64,000 nt of DNA from Vreelandella neptunia (GTDB taxonomy: Bacteria; Pseudomonadota; Gammaproteobacteria; Pseudomonadales; Halomonadaceae), in NCBI RefSeq assembly GCF_000712975.1, contig NZ_JHQL01000002.1:186001-250000 (forward strand). Direction: 5' to 3'. This document shows positions 1 to 8,165 of the stretch, one piece after another. The position numbers and the translations under genes were made by a program. The notes beneath the pieces were generated by a model, which did not search any database, was not told the origin of the DNA, and saw nothing but the letters and a program-made list of their open reading frames with translations. Numbering within the stretch: the first letter of the stretch is position 1; every line of letters begins with the position of its first letter.

Positions 1-197
1 ACCCGCTCTTGCGGGTCATAAGGCGCCACCCAGGGGGCCATAAGGCAGGCCACCATCACGATAGCCATCACGCCAAAGCCGATTTTCGCCGACATATTGC
101 CATGAAAGAATGCCAGAAAATTGCGCAGCCGCTTACGTTTGCCGGGGGCGGCCATGGACCGTCGGTTGGCGCTTTGAATCGATAGTTGATCAGTCAT
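1..197 (-). CDS. ABC transporter permease, DppC-type, N-terminal part (runs off window)
   Basis: Inner-membrane permease of a peptide/oligosaccharide-type ABC importer. About 65 codons are visible. A basic cytoplasmic N-terminus (GKRKRLRN near residue 20) is followed by a hydrophobic segment (about residues 36-52) and then APYDPQER, the usual DppC/OppC continuation after the first membrane helix. It starts 15 bases after the DppB-type permease and is the fourth gene of the beta-glucosidase operon, so it should form the channel heterodimer with that permease. The ATPase genes are expected beyond the left edge. The rest of the protein cannot be judged. Confidence 0.85.
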   Translation of the reverse strand, partial: MTDQLSIQSANRRSMAAPGKRKRLRNFLAFFHGNMSAKIGFGVMAIVMVACLMAPWVAPYDPQER

Positions 198-212
198 TGG
201 TCAGCCCTGTTA

Positions 213-1193
213 TTATTTTCTCAGACGTGGGTCCAGCCACAGGTAGGTCAAGTCCGCGATGAAGTTGCCAATCAGCACGAAAGCCACAATCAGCAGCAGC
301 AGCGCCTGCACCAGCGGGTAGTCACGGGCATTGATGGCCTTAAGCAATGTATTGCCGACACCGGGATAGTTGAATACGATCTCGATAAAGATTTGCCCGG
401 CCACTGCAAAACCCAAGCCCATGGCCACGGATGTGACGACTGGCAATACCGCGTTGCGGGAGGCATAGCGCAGCATGATTCGTGACTGGCTGAGCCCCTT
501 GGCCTCAGCCATGGTGATGATGTCTTCACCCAGCACATTGATCATGGCATTGCGCATGGTCATTACCCATTGGGATAGGCCCACCAGAACAATGACCAGC
601 AGCGGCAAAACGGCGTGACGGGCAACGCTGGACAGGTATTCGGCGTTCCAGCTCGGCTCCAGAGCCGGGTCGGCGGCATAACTCATGGGAAACCACTGCA
701 GCTGCATACCGAAGATATAGAAAACCAGCAGAGCCACAACCACGGCGGGCATTGAGGAAATCACCGCTGTCAGAGGCGGAAAGACAGAAGTAAACCAGTT
801 GCCACGCTTGTAGGCTACAATGGTGCCGAGCACCAGCCCCAGAAGAATGGCGGTGGTAACACCCAGACCAATCAGAAAGAGAGTCCAGGGGAAAGTGAAC
901 CCTAGCACGGTGGTGACCTCTGATGGGTACATCAGGATGGACGGGCCCAGGTCGCCGGTGAAAACGCTCATCACATACTGCACATACTGTGACCACAGAG
1001 AGCCTTCGGAGAAACCGTACATGGCACGGATGGCATCCATCTGCGACGGGTCGAGCTGGCCAGCGGCGCCTGCGAAAAGCGCGTCAACCGGGTCGCCGGG
1101 CATTACTCGTGGTAGCAGGAAATTGAAAGAAATCGCCACCATGAATGCGACGAAGTAGAACATTAATCGGCTGGTTATATACCGCATGGGCAT
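213..1193 (-). CDS. ABC transporter permease, DppB-type
   Basis: Inner-membrane channel subunit of a family 5 (peptide/oligosaccharide) ABC importer. It is 326 residues with about six membrane segments, the first at residues 10-28. The conserved N-terminal PGDP follows that helix. The cytoplasmic EAA loop (AEAKGLSQSRIMLRYASRN, near residue 230) contacts the ATPase, and the C-terminus YLWLDPRLRK is typical of DppB. Two starts are possible, at residue 1 or residue 3 (MRYITSRL). The second is better spaced from GAGG. The protein lies between the solute-binding protein and the DppC-type gene, which fixes its role. Next to a GH1 enzyme the cargo is probably a beta-glucoside or cellodextrin rather than a peptide (inference). 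Confidence 0.9.
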   Translation of the reverse strand: MPMRYITSRLMFYFVAFMVAISFNFLLPRVMPGDPVDALFAGAAGQLDPSQMDAIRAMYGFSEGSLWSQYVQYVMSVFTGDLGPSILMYPSEVTTVLGFTFPWTLFLIGLGVTTAILLGLVLGTIVAYKRGNWFTSVFPPLTAVISSMPAVVVALLVFYIFGMQLQWFPMSYAADPALEPSWNAEYLSSVARHAVLPLLVIVLVGLSQWVMTMRNAMINVLGEDIITMAEAKGLSQSRIMLRYASRNAVLPVVTSVAMGLGFAVAGQIFIEIVFNYPGVGNTLLKAINARDYPLVQALLLLIVAFVLIGNFIADLTYLWLDPRLRK

Positions 1194-1247
1194 GACCTCG
1201 GGGTATAGGGAGCCGAAGCCTGTTTACCAGGTCCGGCTCCGTAGGGC

Positions 1248-2888
1248 TTACTTCAGGTGAAGATTGTTGAAGATCAGAGTGTTATTGCCCACCGTGTAGA
1301 ATACCGGGTGCACATAGGGATCTTCGGCACTTGGCCATCCTTTGAAGCGGCTGGTGTTGTACTGGAACCAGGTGGCGTTCGAGAACAGGGGAGTGAAGGG
1401 CAGCTTTTCAGCGGTAAAACGCTGCAGCTCATCCAGGGTTTCCTGTTTGGCACTTTCTTCGGTCAGGGCTCCGAAGCCCTCAATCAGCTCGTCGACTTCC
1501 TCCGAATGCACCCCATGCCCGGCATGCCAGATCTGGCCGGCACGGCTGGTGTGGTAGTACTCCTTGAAGGTCTGGATCGGGTGGGTGGACAGCAGGGACC
1601 AGTTGATCGCTGCGTCGTACTCGCCTTCCTTGAGAGACTTGTCGTAAACGCCCCACTCCACGGCATTGACGCTGGCATCGATGTCCAGTTCCTGCAGGTA
1701 CTCGGTGATCATCATCACCGCCTGTACCCAGTCGGTCCAGCCATTCACCACCTGAATATCGAAGGAGAGGGGCGAGCCGTCTGGCAGATCCCGCAGTCCA
1801 TCGCCATCGGCGTCCACGTAACCCGCTTCATCCAGAAGTTCGCGGGCCCTGTCCGGGTCATATTGGGTCAGCCAACCATAGTCGTCCATGACCGACTCAC
1901 TCATGTAGTCGCTGAAGTAGTCACCAATACCGCCGGGAGAGAAGTTAGGGGTGGGGTAGCCGTAGGCGGCAAATTCCACAATGGACTCCCGGTCGAGTGC
2001 CACAGACACAGCTTGACGGAATTTCACATTATCGAAGGGGGCCCGCTTGGTGTTGAAATACAGGTGGATGGCGTCGTTGGGCGGATACCAGTAGTGATGA
2101 TTGTCCGGATTTGTCTCGACATAGGTTTTGTCGACATCAGCGATGAAGTTGGAACCCCAGTCAAGTTCGCCACTCATCAGGGCAGGCTGAATTTGTGAGT
2201 TGTCACTGAAGGCCCTGTATTTGACACAGTCCAGATAGGGGCGGTCTTCCAAGAAGTAATGAGGATTGCGGCAGACTTCCATCTGCTGGGCGCGGACATA
2301 GCTCAGTTCGGTGACCGGGCCAGAGCCAATGCCCTCTGGGTTGCCGAAGGTGGTGAGATCTTCGGCCTCTGACCAGACATGTCTGGGCAGCGGCATGTAG
2401 CGGTTGATATCCCAGTGGGCAGTGCTGTCTTTCTGGGCCAGGTCGAAGCGGACGGCTCGATCCGACACCTTAGTGACTTGGGTCACCAGGCCGCTGGCAA
2501 TCACACCGGCAATGTCGTAGATAGCCACTTCTCGGGCCAGCTCGAAGGTATAGACCACATCATCTGCAGTCAACGGTTCGCCGTCGGACCATTCGAGGCC
2601 TTCCCGCAGAGTATAGGTGATGCTCTTGTAGTCCTCGTCGTACTCGAAGCTTTCCGCCAGCCGGTAGCTGGTTTCACCCTGCCTGACATTGGTGAAGGCC
2701 AGGGGTTCAAACATCATGCCACCGACGATATTGAGCTTGTCCACATAGGGGTTAAAGCTCTTGGTAAATGCCGTGGTGATAACGGGTACGGTGAGTGTCC
2801 CTCCCTTTAACGGTGTTTTCTCCGCATAAACAGAAGCTGAAGCCGAAGCCACGGCGACGGCCAGTGCGAGCATGTGAAATGTTTTCAT
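1248..2888 (-). CDS. ABC transporter substrate-binding protein, family 5 (SBP_bac_5)
   Basis: Periplasmic receptor of the ABC importer encoded downstream. It has a 22-residue signal peptide ending SVYA. The mature protein of about 524 residues has the usual family 5 landmarks: LREGLEWSDGEPLTADDVVYTF near residue 95 and the FNTKRAPFDNVKFRQAVSVALDR block near residue 285. Family 5 proteins bind peptides, nickel or oligosaccharides. Those located beside GH1 genes in thermophiles and several proteobacteria bind cello- or beta-oligosaccharides. Here the gene follows the beta-glucosidase by 64 bases on the same strand, so a beta-glucoside ligand is inferred. A start codon preceded by AAGAAGG supports the chosen start. 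Confidence 0.9.
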   Translation of the reverse strand: MKTFHMLALAVAVASASASVYAEKTPLKGGTLTVPVITTAFTKSFNPYVDKLNIVGGMMFEPLAFTNVRQGETSYRLAESFEYDEDYKSITYTLREGLEWSDGEPLTADDVVYTFELAREVAIYDIAGVIASGLVTQVTKVSDRAVRFDLAQKDSTAHWDINRYMPLPRHVWSEAEDLTTFGNPEGIGSGPVTELSYVRAQQMEVCRNPHYFLEDRPYLDCVKYRAFSDNSQIQPALMSGELDWGSNFIADVDKTYVETNPDNHHYWYPPNDAIHLYFNTKRAPFDNVKFRQAVSVALDRESIVEFAAYGYPTPNFSPGGIGDYFSDYMSESVMDDYGWLTQYDPDRARELLDEAGYVDADGDGLRDLPDGSPLSFDIQVVNGWTDWVQAVMMITEYLQELDIDASVNAVEWGVYDKSLKEGEYDAAINWSLLSTHPIQTFKEYYHTSRAGQIWHAGHGVHSEEVDELIEGFGALTEESAKQETLDELQRFTAEKLPFTPLFSNATWFQYNTSRFKGWPSAEDPYVHPVFYTVGNNTLIFNNLHLK

Positions 2889-2952
2889 GACGTATACCTT
2901 CTTTTGTTATCGTTGTGTTTGCGTGCTGATACTATGTGAAAGTTAGTGATAC

Positions 2953-4302
2953 TCAGCGTGATGCTGGCCGTTGCTTCAGAAAATCGGCAAATAACCTGGC
3001 GCTGTCCTTGAGCGTGCGCTGCTGGGTTTCGTAGTCGATATAGACCATGCCGAAGCGCTTGCTGTAGCCTTCTGCCCACTCGAAGTTATCCATTAGGCTC
3101 CAGGCAAAGTAGCCACGCACATCGACACCTTGTTCAATAGCCTCATGCACTGCCTGCAGGTGGCTCTGGAGGTATCGGCAGCGCTGTTCATCATGAACCC
3201 TGTCCTGTTCCAGATGGTCATCCCCGGCCATGCCGTTCTCGGTGATCATCAAAGGCGGGAGTATGTACTGGGAATTGAGATCGACAAGGAGATCGGTCAG
3301 GCCCTGCGGGTACACTTCCCAGCCAAAGTCGGTGACCTCGGCATCCTTCGCAGCATGATCCTTGACCCACTTCTCACGATCGAAAGAAACAATGCCGCGT
3401 GTGTAGTAATTGATGCCGATGAAGTCGACATCCTGAGAAATAATCTCCATATCCCCCGGCAGGATTTGTGGGGTCAGTTCAGGACGGAGCCGAGTATAGA
3501 GTTGTGGGTACCTGCCTTCGAGAACGGGTTCCAGAAACCAGTGATTCATACTGGCTTCGCCAATAAGGGCGGCTGCGCGGTCATCATAGCGTCGACTATG
3601 AGGGGTGTTTGGTCCCATGTTGAGTACAAGACCGGCATTCGCCTCAGGAGCCTCTTGACGCAGAGTCTGCATACCCAGTCCGTGAGCCAGTAACATATGG
3701 TGGCCTGCTTGCCGTGCCAGTCGGGCATTGGTCATGCCTGGAGCGTGGATGCCCACTTCGTGCCCGAGAATGGCACTAACCCAAGGCTCATTTAGGGTGG
3801 CATAGGTATCCACGCGATCCCCCAGTTCACGGCTTACCAGGCTGGCATAATCCTGAAAACGGTATGCCGTATCACGGTTCAGCCATCCGCCTCGATCCTG
3901 CAGATGCTGAGGTAGATCCCAGTGATAGAGAGTGACAAATGAGCGAATATCAAATTCTTGCAGACGATCCAGTAGTTGCTTATAAAAATCGAGGCCCTTG
4001 GTGTTGGGCTGTCCGTCCTGGGTCATCACTCTAGGCCATGCAATTGAAAGACGGTACGCATCAACTCCCAAGTCTCGAATCATCTCCACGTCTTTCTGCC
4101 AACGGTTGTAGTGATCGCAGGCGGGTAGGCCGGTATCACCATTCTTGACATGACCCTGCCTCGCGCAGAATTGGTCCCAGATGGACGGCAGACGACCATC
4201 TGCCTGAGTGGCACCTTCAATCTGAAAAGACGCCGTAGCAACGCCGAACGTAAAGTCTGGACTGAGTAAGCGAGAGGACGAGGGAAGATCGATTCGCTGC
4301 AT
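2953..4302 (-). CDS. GH1 family beta-glucosidase
   Basis: Cytoplasmic retaining glycosidase that cleaves terminal beta-glucosyl (or related) residues from imported beta-glucosides. Its 449 residues match the usual GH1 length. The acid/base glutamate is E172 in TLNEPW and the nucleophile is E355 in ITENG. The N-terminal FTFGVATASFQIEG block and the C-terminal WSLMDNFEWAEGYSKRFG substrate-binding block are both intact. No signal peptide is present. It is the first gene of a minus-strand operon with the ABC importer genes, and a LacI-type operator lies 45 bases upstream of the start. The repressor gene is not in the window. Sugar preference (glucose, galactose, fucose) cannot be told from sequence alone. 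Confidence 0.93.
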   Translation of the reverse strand: MQRIDLPSSSRLLSPDFTFGVATASFQIEGATQADGRLPSIWDQFCARQGHVKNGDTGLPACDHYNRWQKDVEMIRDLGVDAYRLSIAWPRVMTQDGQPNTKGLDFYKQLLDRLQEFDIRSFVTLYHWDLPQHLQDRGGWLNRDTAYRFQDYASLVSRELGDRVDTYATLNEPWVSAILGHEVGIHAPGMTNARLARQAGHHMLLAHGLGMQTLRQEAPEANAGLVLNMGPNTPHSRRYDDRAAALIGEASMNHWFLEPVLEGRYPQLYTRLRPELTPQILPGDMEIISQDVDFIGINYYTRGIVSFDREKWVKDHAAKDAEVTDFGWEVYPQGLTDLLVDLNSQYILPPLMITENGMAGDDHLEQDRVHDEQRCRYLQSHLQAVHEAIEQGVDVRGYFAWSLMDNFEWAEGYSKRFGMVYIDYETQQRTLKDSARLFADFLKQRPASR

Positions 4303-4347
4303 GAATATTCCTGTTATGAATTCGGAAATGGACGTGGGCCCATCATC

Positions 4348-4363
4348 ATGAAACCGCTTTCAT
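4348..4363. promoter_or_regulatory. LacI-family operator upstream of the beta-glucosidase operon
   Basis: The 16-base element ATGAAACCGCTTTCAT has 6-base inverted arms around a central CCGC, and the central AAACCGCTTT fits the general LacI-family pattern with CG at the dyad. It lies 46-61 bases upstream of the beta-glucosidase start, where a repressor would block transcription. Assignment to LacI is inferred from the pattern and gene context; no regulator gene is adjacent in the window. Confidence 0.6.
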
Positions 4364-4530
4364 AAGCAAATTAGACCTTCGTATAGGTCCTTTTTGAGTG
4401 GAACGCCTAAAGCTCTTTAGTCGCTGTCAGGCTATTTAATAAGATATGGCAGAAAGCCCATTAATCGGAGCTACTGCACTGCATAATTCAACATCAAAGC
4501 TATAGAATGCACATAGGTGTTGACGACAAG

Positions 4531-4645
4531 CAGCCTTGCGGAAAGGGGCAACGCATCTTCGGTGATGCTGGCTACCTGAATTCAAAAATGGGGAGAGCAC
4601 AACCGCCGCAAGGAAATCTCTTAAAGACAGAGCTCCCCTTTTGAT
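4531..4645. ncRNA. possible structured RNA with interleaved stems (strand unresolved)
   Basis: The 662-base gap between the beta-glucosidase and metY holds no credible gene, but this part can fold. CCTTGCGG (4534-4541) is perfectly complementary to CCGCAAGG (4606-4613). Inside lies GCATC/GATGC closed by a UUCG-like loop (4553-4568). GGGGAG (4590-4595) pairs with CTCCCC (4633-4638), which is followed by TTTT on the plus strand, and the reverse complement is followed by ATTTTTG. The first and third pairings interleave, so they form a pseudoknot or exclude one another, as in a leader with alternative folds. I do not recognise it as a known riboswitch class. It could be a small RNA or the 5' leader of the beta-glucosidase operon. 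Confidence 0.35.
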
Positions 4646-4781
4646 ACATCAAGTAAGTTTTTTTCGTTATGGAAAGGTTCACGATCGTGTACTAGCCAAT
4701 AACACTCAGCGCTTGCTTTTGTTGGCAGCGTTAAGCGACCTGTTAATCAGTGAAAATCTATAGGAATAGGACGACTGCGGT

Positions 4782-4808
4782 CATTAACCGCTCAATGAGC
4801 GGTTAATG
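4782..4808. promoter_or_regulatory. 27-base perfect palindrome in the metY/beta-glucosidase gap
   Basis: CATTAACCGCTCA is repeated as its exact reverse complement after one central A, giving 13-base arms. It lies about 155 bases past the end of metY and 480 bases upstream of the beta-glucosidase. There is no T-run, so it looks more like a dimeric regulator site than a terminator. Between it and metY, a short hairpin (GCGGA/TCCGC, 4938-4952) may serve as a weak metY terminator. Function is unknown. Confidence 0.4.
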
Positions 4809-4964
4809 CACAAAAAGTGGGAAAATAGTGCCTAAATCTGCGATTTTTTATCGATTCACCCGAGATTTGACGAATATCGGTAATTATTCAGACCTCTCTC
4901 AGACACTTAAAAACTTAGGCACCTAGTGTTAAGAAACGCGGACGACATCCGCATCAGCGGTGCT

Positions 4965-6239
4965 TTACCCTTGAGAAGCCGCTAGCGCTTGGTCAATGTC
5001 TGCCAGCAAATCATCGATATGCTCAATGCCAATCGACAAGCGCACCATATCCGGCGTGACGCCAGCAGCCTTTAACTCCTGCTCGTTTAATTGGCGGTGG
5101 GTGGTAGATGCTGGAATCGAAGAGCAGCTCTTGGCGTCGCCGATATTAACCAAACGCAGAATCAGCGCCAGAGCATCGTAGAAGCGCTCACCTGCGGCCT
5201 GGCCGCCTTCAATGCCAAAGCTAAGAATCCCCGAGGCATGGCCGTTCATATAGCGCTTGGCTAATGCATGGTCAGGGTGGTTTTCCAAGCCCGCGTAGTG
5301 CACCCAATTCACCAGCGGATGGCTTTCCAAGTGCTTGGCAACGGCTAACGCGTTGGCACAAATGCGTTCAATCCGCAGCGACAGCGTTTCCAGCCCCTGC
5401 AGCAGGTTCCAGGCCGCTTGAGCCGAAAGCGCCGCGCCCATGTTGCGTAGCGGTACCACGCGAGCACGGGCAATAAAGGCGGCGTCGCCCACATCGCGAG
5501 TATAACTAACGCCGTGATAGGAGATATCCGGCTCGTTTAGTAGCGGGAAACGGCTGGCATTTTCCGCCCAGGGGAATGTGCCTGAATCAACAATCACACC
5601 GCCCACTGTGGTGCCATGGCCGCCTATATATTTGGTGGCCGAGTGAACGACAATATCTGCTCCGTGTTCGATGGGGCGACATAGAAACGGCGTTGCGGTG
5701 GTGTTATCCACAATCACCGGCACCCCATGACGGTGGGCTGCGTCAGCCAACTTTTGCAGGTCTACCACGCCACCAGATGGGTTACCGATACTCTCGCAAA
5801 ATACTGCTTTGGTACGCTCGTCAATCAGCGCTTCAAGGCCGTCGATATCATCTTTATCGGCAAACCTGACTTGAATGCCTTGGCGTGGCAAGGTGTGGGC
5901 AAACAAGTTGTACGTGCCGCCATACAGCTCACTAATCGAGACAATATTATCGCCCGCTTCAGCAATGGTTTGGATCGCATAGGTAATCGCAGCCATCCCA
6001 GAGGCCACTGCCAAGCCTGCAATACCGCCTTCCAATGCGGCCACCCGCTGCTCCAGCACCGCGCAGGTTGGGTTCATAATGCGCGAATAAATATTCCCTT
6101 CCACTTTTAGATCAAACAGATCCGCTGCGTGCTGGGCGTTATCAAATGAGAATGACGTGGTCTGGTGGATCGGCACGGCAACAGCGTTTTGTGAATCAGG
6201 TGCATAACCATGATGAAGGGCAATCGTTTCAGGCTTCAT
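4965..6239 (-). CDS. metY: O-acetylhomoserine sulfhydrylase (aminocarboxypropyltransferase)
   Basis: PLP enzyme that makes homocysteine from O-acetylhomoserine and sulfide (direct sulfhydrylation), feeding methionine synthesis. It has 424 residues, the MetY length; MetB/MetC proteins are nearer 390. The N-terminal TIALHHGY and NPTCAVLEQRVAALEGG blocks are typical. D178 lies in VIVDNT, and the PLP-binding lysine is K203 in SATKYIGGHGT. The C-terminal region holds SIGIEHIDDLLADI. It is transcribed alone, with no methionine-type riboswitch recognised in the 135 bases upstream. Assignment to MetY rather than MetZ rests on length and the N-terminal blocks. Confidence 0.92.
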   Translation of the reverse strand: MKPETIALHHGYAPDSQNAVAVPIHQTTSFSFDNAQHAADLFDLKVEGNIYSRIMNPTCAVLEQRVAALEGGIAGLAVASGMAAITYAIQTIAEAGDNIVSISELYGGTYNLFAHTLPRQGIQVRFADKDDIDGLEALIDERTKAVFCESIGNPSGGVVDLQKLADAAHRHGVPVIVDNTTATPFLCRPIEHGADIVVHSATKYIGGHGTTVGGVIVDSGTFPWAENASRFPLLNEPDISYHGVSYTRDVGDAAFIARARVVPLRNMGAALSAQAAWNLLQGLETLSLRIERICANALAVAKHLESHPLVNWVHYAGLENHPDHALAKRYMNGHASGILSFGIEGGQAAGERFYDALALILRLVNIGDAKSCSSIPASTTHRQLNEQELKAAGVTPDMVRLSIGIEHIDDLLADIDQALAASQG

Positions 6240-6374
6240 AAGAACAGCTCGCTAGTTGATGAAGGATCATCCTTGATCCTAAACAAGCGACACCCCGAAG
6301 GCCAATGTCGTTTAGTCTGGGGGTCGCCAGAGCCGTTCTTGTTAATGCGTGGCGCTTAGGCGCCAAGCAAACGG

Positions 6375-6821
6375 TTAATTTCTTACGGTAATCACTGAGC
6401 ACTTGGCGGCATGGCTAACTTTGTGTGAAACACTGCCGATCATGACACTCCCTAGGTCACTAAGCCCTCGACTGCCCATTACGATCGCATCAACGCTATT
6501 GGCCTTGGCTACGTCTAAAATTACTCTGGCGGGATCACCGCTAACCAACAGCCGTTCAACCTGGCACGCACCTGCTTGAGTGGCAAAGACAGAGGCTTTT
6601 TCTAACAGTGTTTCACCTGCTTGTTCACGCTCTGCTAAGGTCGATTCAGGGTTCACCACGCCTAATCCCCAGACCATCGTAGTTGTGTAGCTGAGTACTT
6701 CAGGCACATGCAGCAAATATACTTTTGACAACCCTTCTTTTTTCAGCAAATGACAAGCAACGTCAACCGCTTGCTTGGCATGTTCAGAGCCATCGACCGG
6801 CACTAGAATTGAATCAAACAT
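6375..6821 (-). CDS. universal stress protein, UspA family
   Basis: Small cytoplasmic single-domain Usp of 148 residues. It has the standard start MFDSILVPVDGSEHAKQA and the C-terminal ATP-binding loop pattern G-x2-G-x9-G-S (GSRGLSDLGSVMIGSVSHKV, about residues 118-137). ATP-binding Usps form dimers and are linked to stress survival; the specific role is not predictable. The start codon follows an AGGAG-like site. The gene is divergent from the LysR gene 273 bases away and is not part of an obvious operon. The palindrome TGGCGCTTAGGCGCCA just after its stop may help end the transcript. Confidence 0.9.
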   Translation of the reverse strand: MFDSILVPVDGSEHAKQAVDVACHLLKKEGLSKVYLLHVPEVLSYTTTMVWGLGVVNPESTLAEREQAGETLLEKASVFATQAGACQVERLLVSGDPARVILDVAKANSVDAIVMGSRGLSDLGSVMIGSVSHKVSHAAKCSVITVRN

Positions 6822-7078
6822 GACCTCACACTCCTTTATTTTTTATAAATAGATACAGGTTTTAAAACAGCAGCGGTCAGCCAATGCCTGTCGGGAAGCC
6901 ACGCATCATGTGGTAATATATTTGGCTAATAGACCGCATTAACGCCCCCTGCTTTCAGCGTGCCGATATCGCTCAACTAGAGATAGCAACACCCCATTTT
7001 GCCCACCACTGTTTCGGTACTAAGGCTCATTCTGGTCGTCAAACCACAACAAAACGACTATTGATTAAGTTATTGCCC

Positions 7079-7093
7079 ATACCCAGGAGGTAT
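7079..7093. promoter_or_regulatory. ATAC-N7-GTAT box overlapping the RBS of the LysR gene
   Basis: ATACCCAGGAGGTAT matches the ATAC-N7-GTAT binding pattern known for BenM/CatM. It contains the Shine-Dalgarno AGGAGG and ends one base before the ATG of the LysR gene. It differs from the box upstream of catB at only two positions. The position suggests direct autorepression by blocking initiation or early elongation (inference). Confidence 0.65.
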
Positions 7094-7094
7094 C

Positions 7095-7997
7095 ATGGAA
7101 CTGCGCCACTTACGCTACTTTTGCGTCGTTGCTGAAGAGCTGAACCTCACCTGTGCCGCTGAACGCCTGCATATGTCGCAACCTCCTTTATCTCGCCAAA
7201 TTAAACAGTTGGAACAAGAAGTTGGCACTGTGCTGTTTGAACGCAGCTCTCGGGGCTTACGCCTAACGCCCGCCGGTACTTTTTTCCAGCAACATGCACT
7301 GCAAATATTAGAAAAAGTTGAAGTTACTATAGACGCCACTCGGCGTATGGCGCGCAGCCAAAGAACACTCTTCGGTGTGGGCTTTGTTCCTTCTGTCTTT
7401 TATGGCCAACTGCCGATGCTAGTCCGTGACCTAAGAAAACGGGAAAATATCGAGCTATCGCTGGCAGAGATGACCACCATTCAACAAATTCAAGCGCTTA
7501 AAGCAGGGCGTATTGATATTGGCTTTGGAAGACTGCGCATTGACGACCCAGATGTTGAGCAAGAGATTCTGTTTAACGAACCATTAATAGCGGCTCTGCC
7601 AACCGGTCACCCATTAGAGGGCACATCGCCTACCTGTGAAGAGCTCGCCCGCTATCCACTGATTATTTTTCCTGCTAAACCACGCCCTAGCATGGCAGAT
7701 GTGGTGCTGGGTATCTTCCGTCGTCAGCGGCTAAAAATCGATGTGGTGCAAGAAGCCAACGAGCTGCAAACGGCGCTGAGCCTTGTGGCTTCGGGGATTG
7801 GTATTACCCTGGTGCCTGAACAAGTTAAACGGGTTCAACGTGAAGGTGTTTCCTACGTAACGCTTGCCGATAAGAGCATCACGACGCCTGTGGTATGTAG
7901 CCGTCGACGGGGCGACAAACCATCGCCGATTATGGAAGAGGCAAACGCGATTCTAAAGGTGCTTGTGGACAATCGCCGCTCAGGGCGTTACCCCTAA
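7095..7997 (+). CDS. benM: LysR-family regulator, BenM/CatM-like
   Basis: Cytoplasmic activator/repressor of 300 residues. The winged HTH spans residues 1-62 (MELRHLRYFCVVAEE, then RLHMSQPPLSRQIKQLEQEVG) and the effector-binding domain about 90-295. The N-terminus, including LTPAG, is of the BenM/CatM/CatR group, whose members respond to cis,cis-muconate and sometimes benzoate. The gene is convergent with benE, the last gene of the cat-ben operon, rather than divergent from catB, so it sits at the far end of its likely target. The same ATAC-N7-GTAT box occurs at its own start and upstream of catB, which ties it to that operon. Muconate response is inferred. Confidence 0.82.
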   Translation: MELRHLRYFCVVAEELNLTCAAERLHMSQPPLSRQIKQLEQEVGTVLFERSSRGLRLTPAGTFFQQHALQILEKVEVTIDATRRMARSQRTLFGVGFVPSVFYGQLPMLVRDLRKRENIELSLAEMTTIQQIQALKAGRIDIGFGRLRIDDPDVEQEILFNEPLIAALPTGHPLEGTSPTCEELARYPLIIFPAKPRPSMADVVLGIFRRQRLKIDVVQEANELQTALSLVASGIGITLVPEQVKRVQREGVSYVTLADKSITTPVVCSRRRGDKPSPIMEEANAILKVLVDNRRSGRYP

Positions 7998-8072
7998 CGG
8001 ACTAAACCTCATTAAATAACCCTCATTAAATAAATGAGATAGATTGAATCTCGCCCTGCAAACCCAATGTGT

Positions 8073-8106
8073 AAAAAAATCCCGCTTTGCGAAAGCAATA
8101 ACGGGA
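8073..8106 (-). terminator. rho-independent terminator after benE
   Basis: On the minus strand TCCCG...GCTTT-CGC-AAAGC-GGGA folds into a hairpin with a short internal bulge and is followed by seven T. It lies 60 bases past the benE stop, in the convergent gap with the LysR gene, and would end the cat-ben transcript. Confidence 0.65.
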
Positions 8107-8165
8107 CAAGGAGAATATCGAGTAAAAGGGCTAAAAAAGAATAACAAATAAGAAGTGACCGAGTT

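Noticed and set aside
1257..2198. long plus-strand ORF of 313 residues
   Set aside because: It is antisense to the solute-binding protein gene and has the amphipathic bias of a shadow frame.
6240..6374. SAM-type riboswitch upstream of metY
   Set aside because: Only short local palindromes are visible; none of the conserved SAM-I, SAM-II or SAH elements could be seen.
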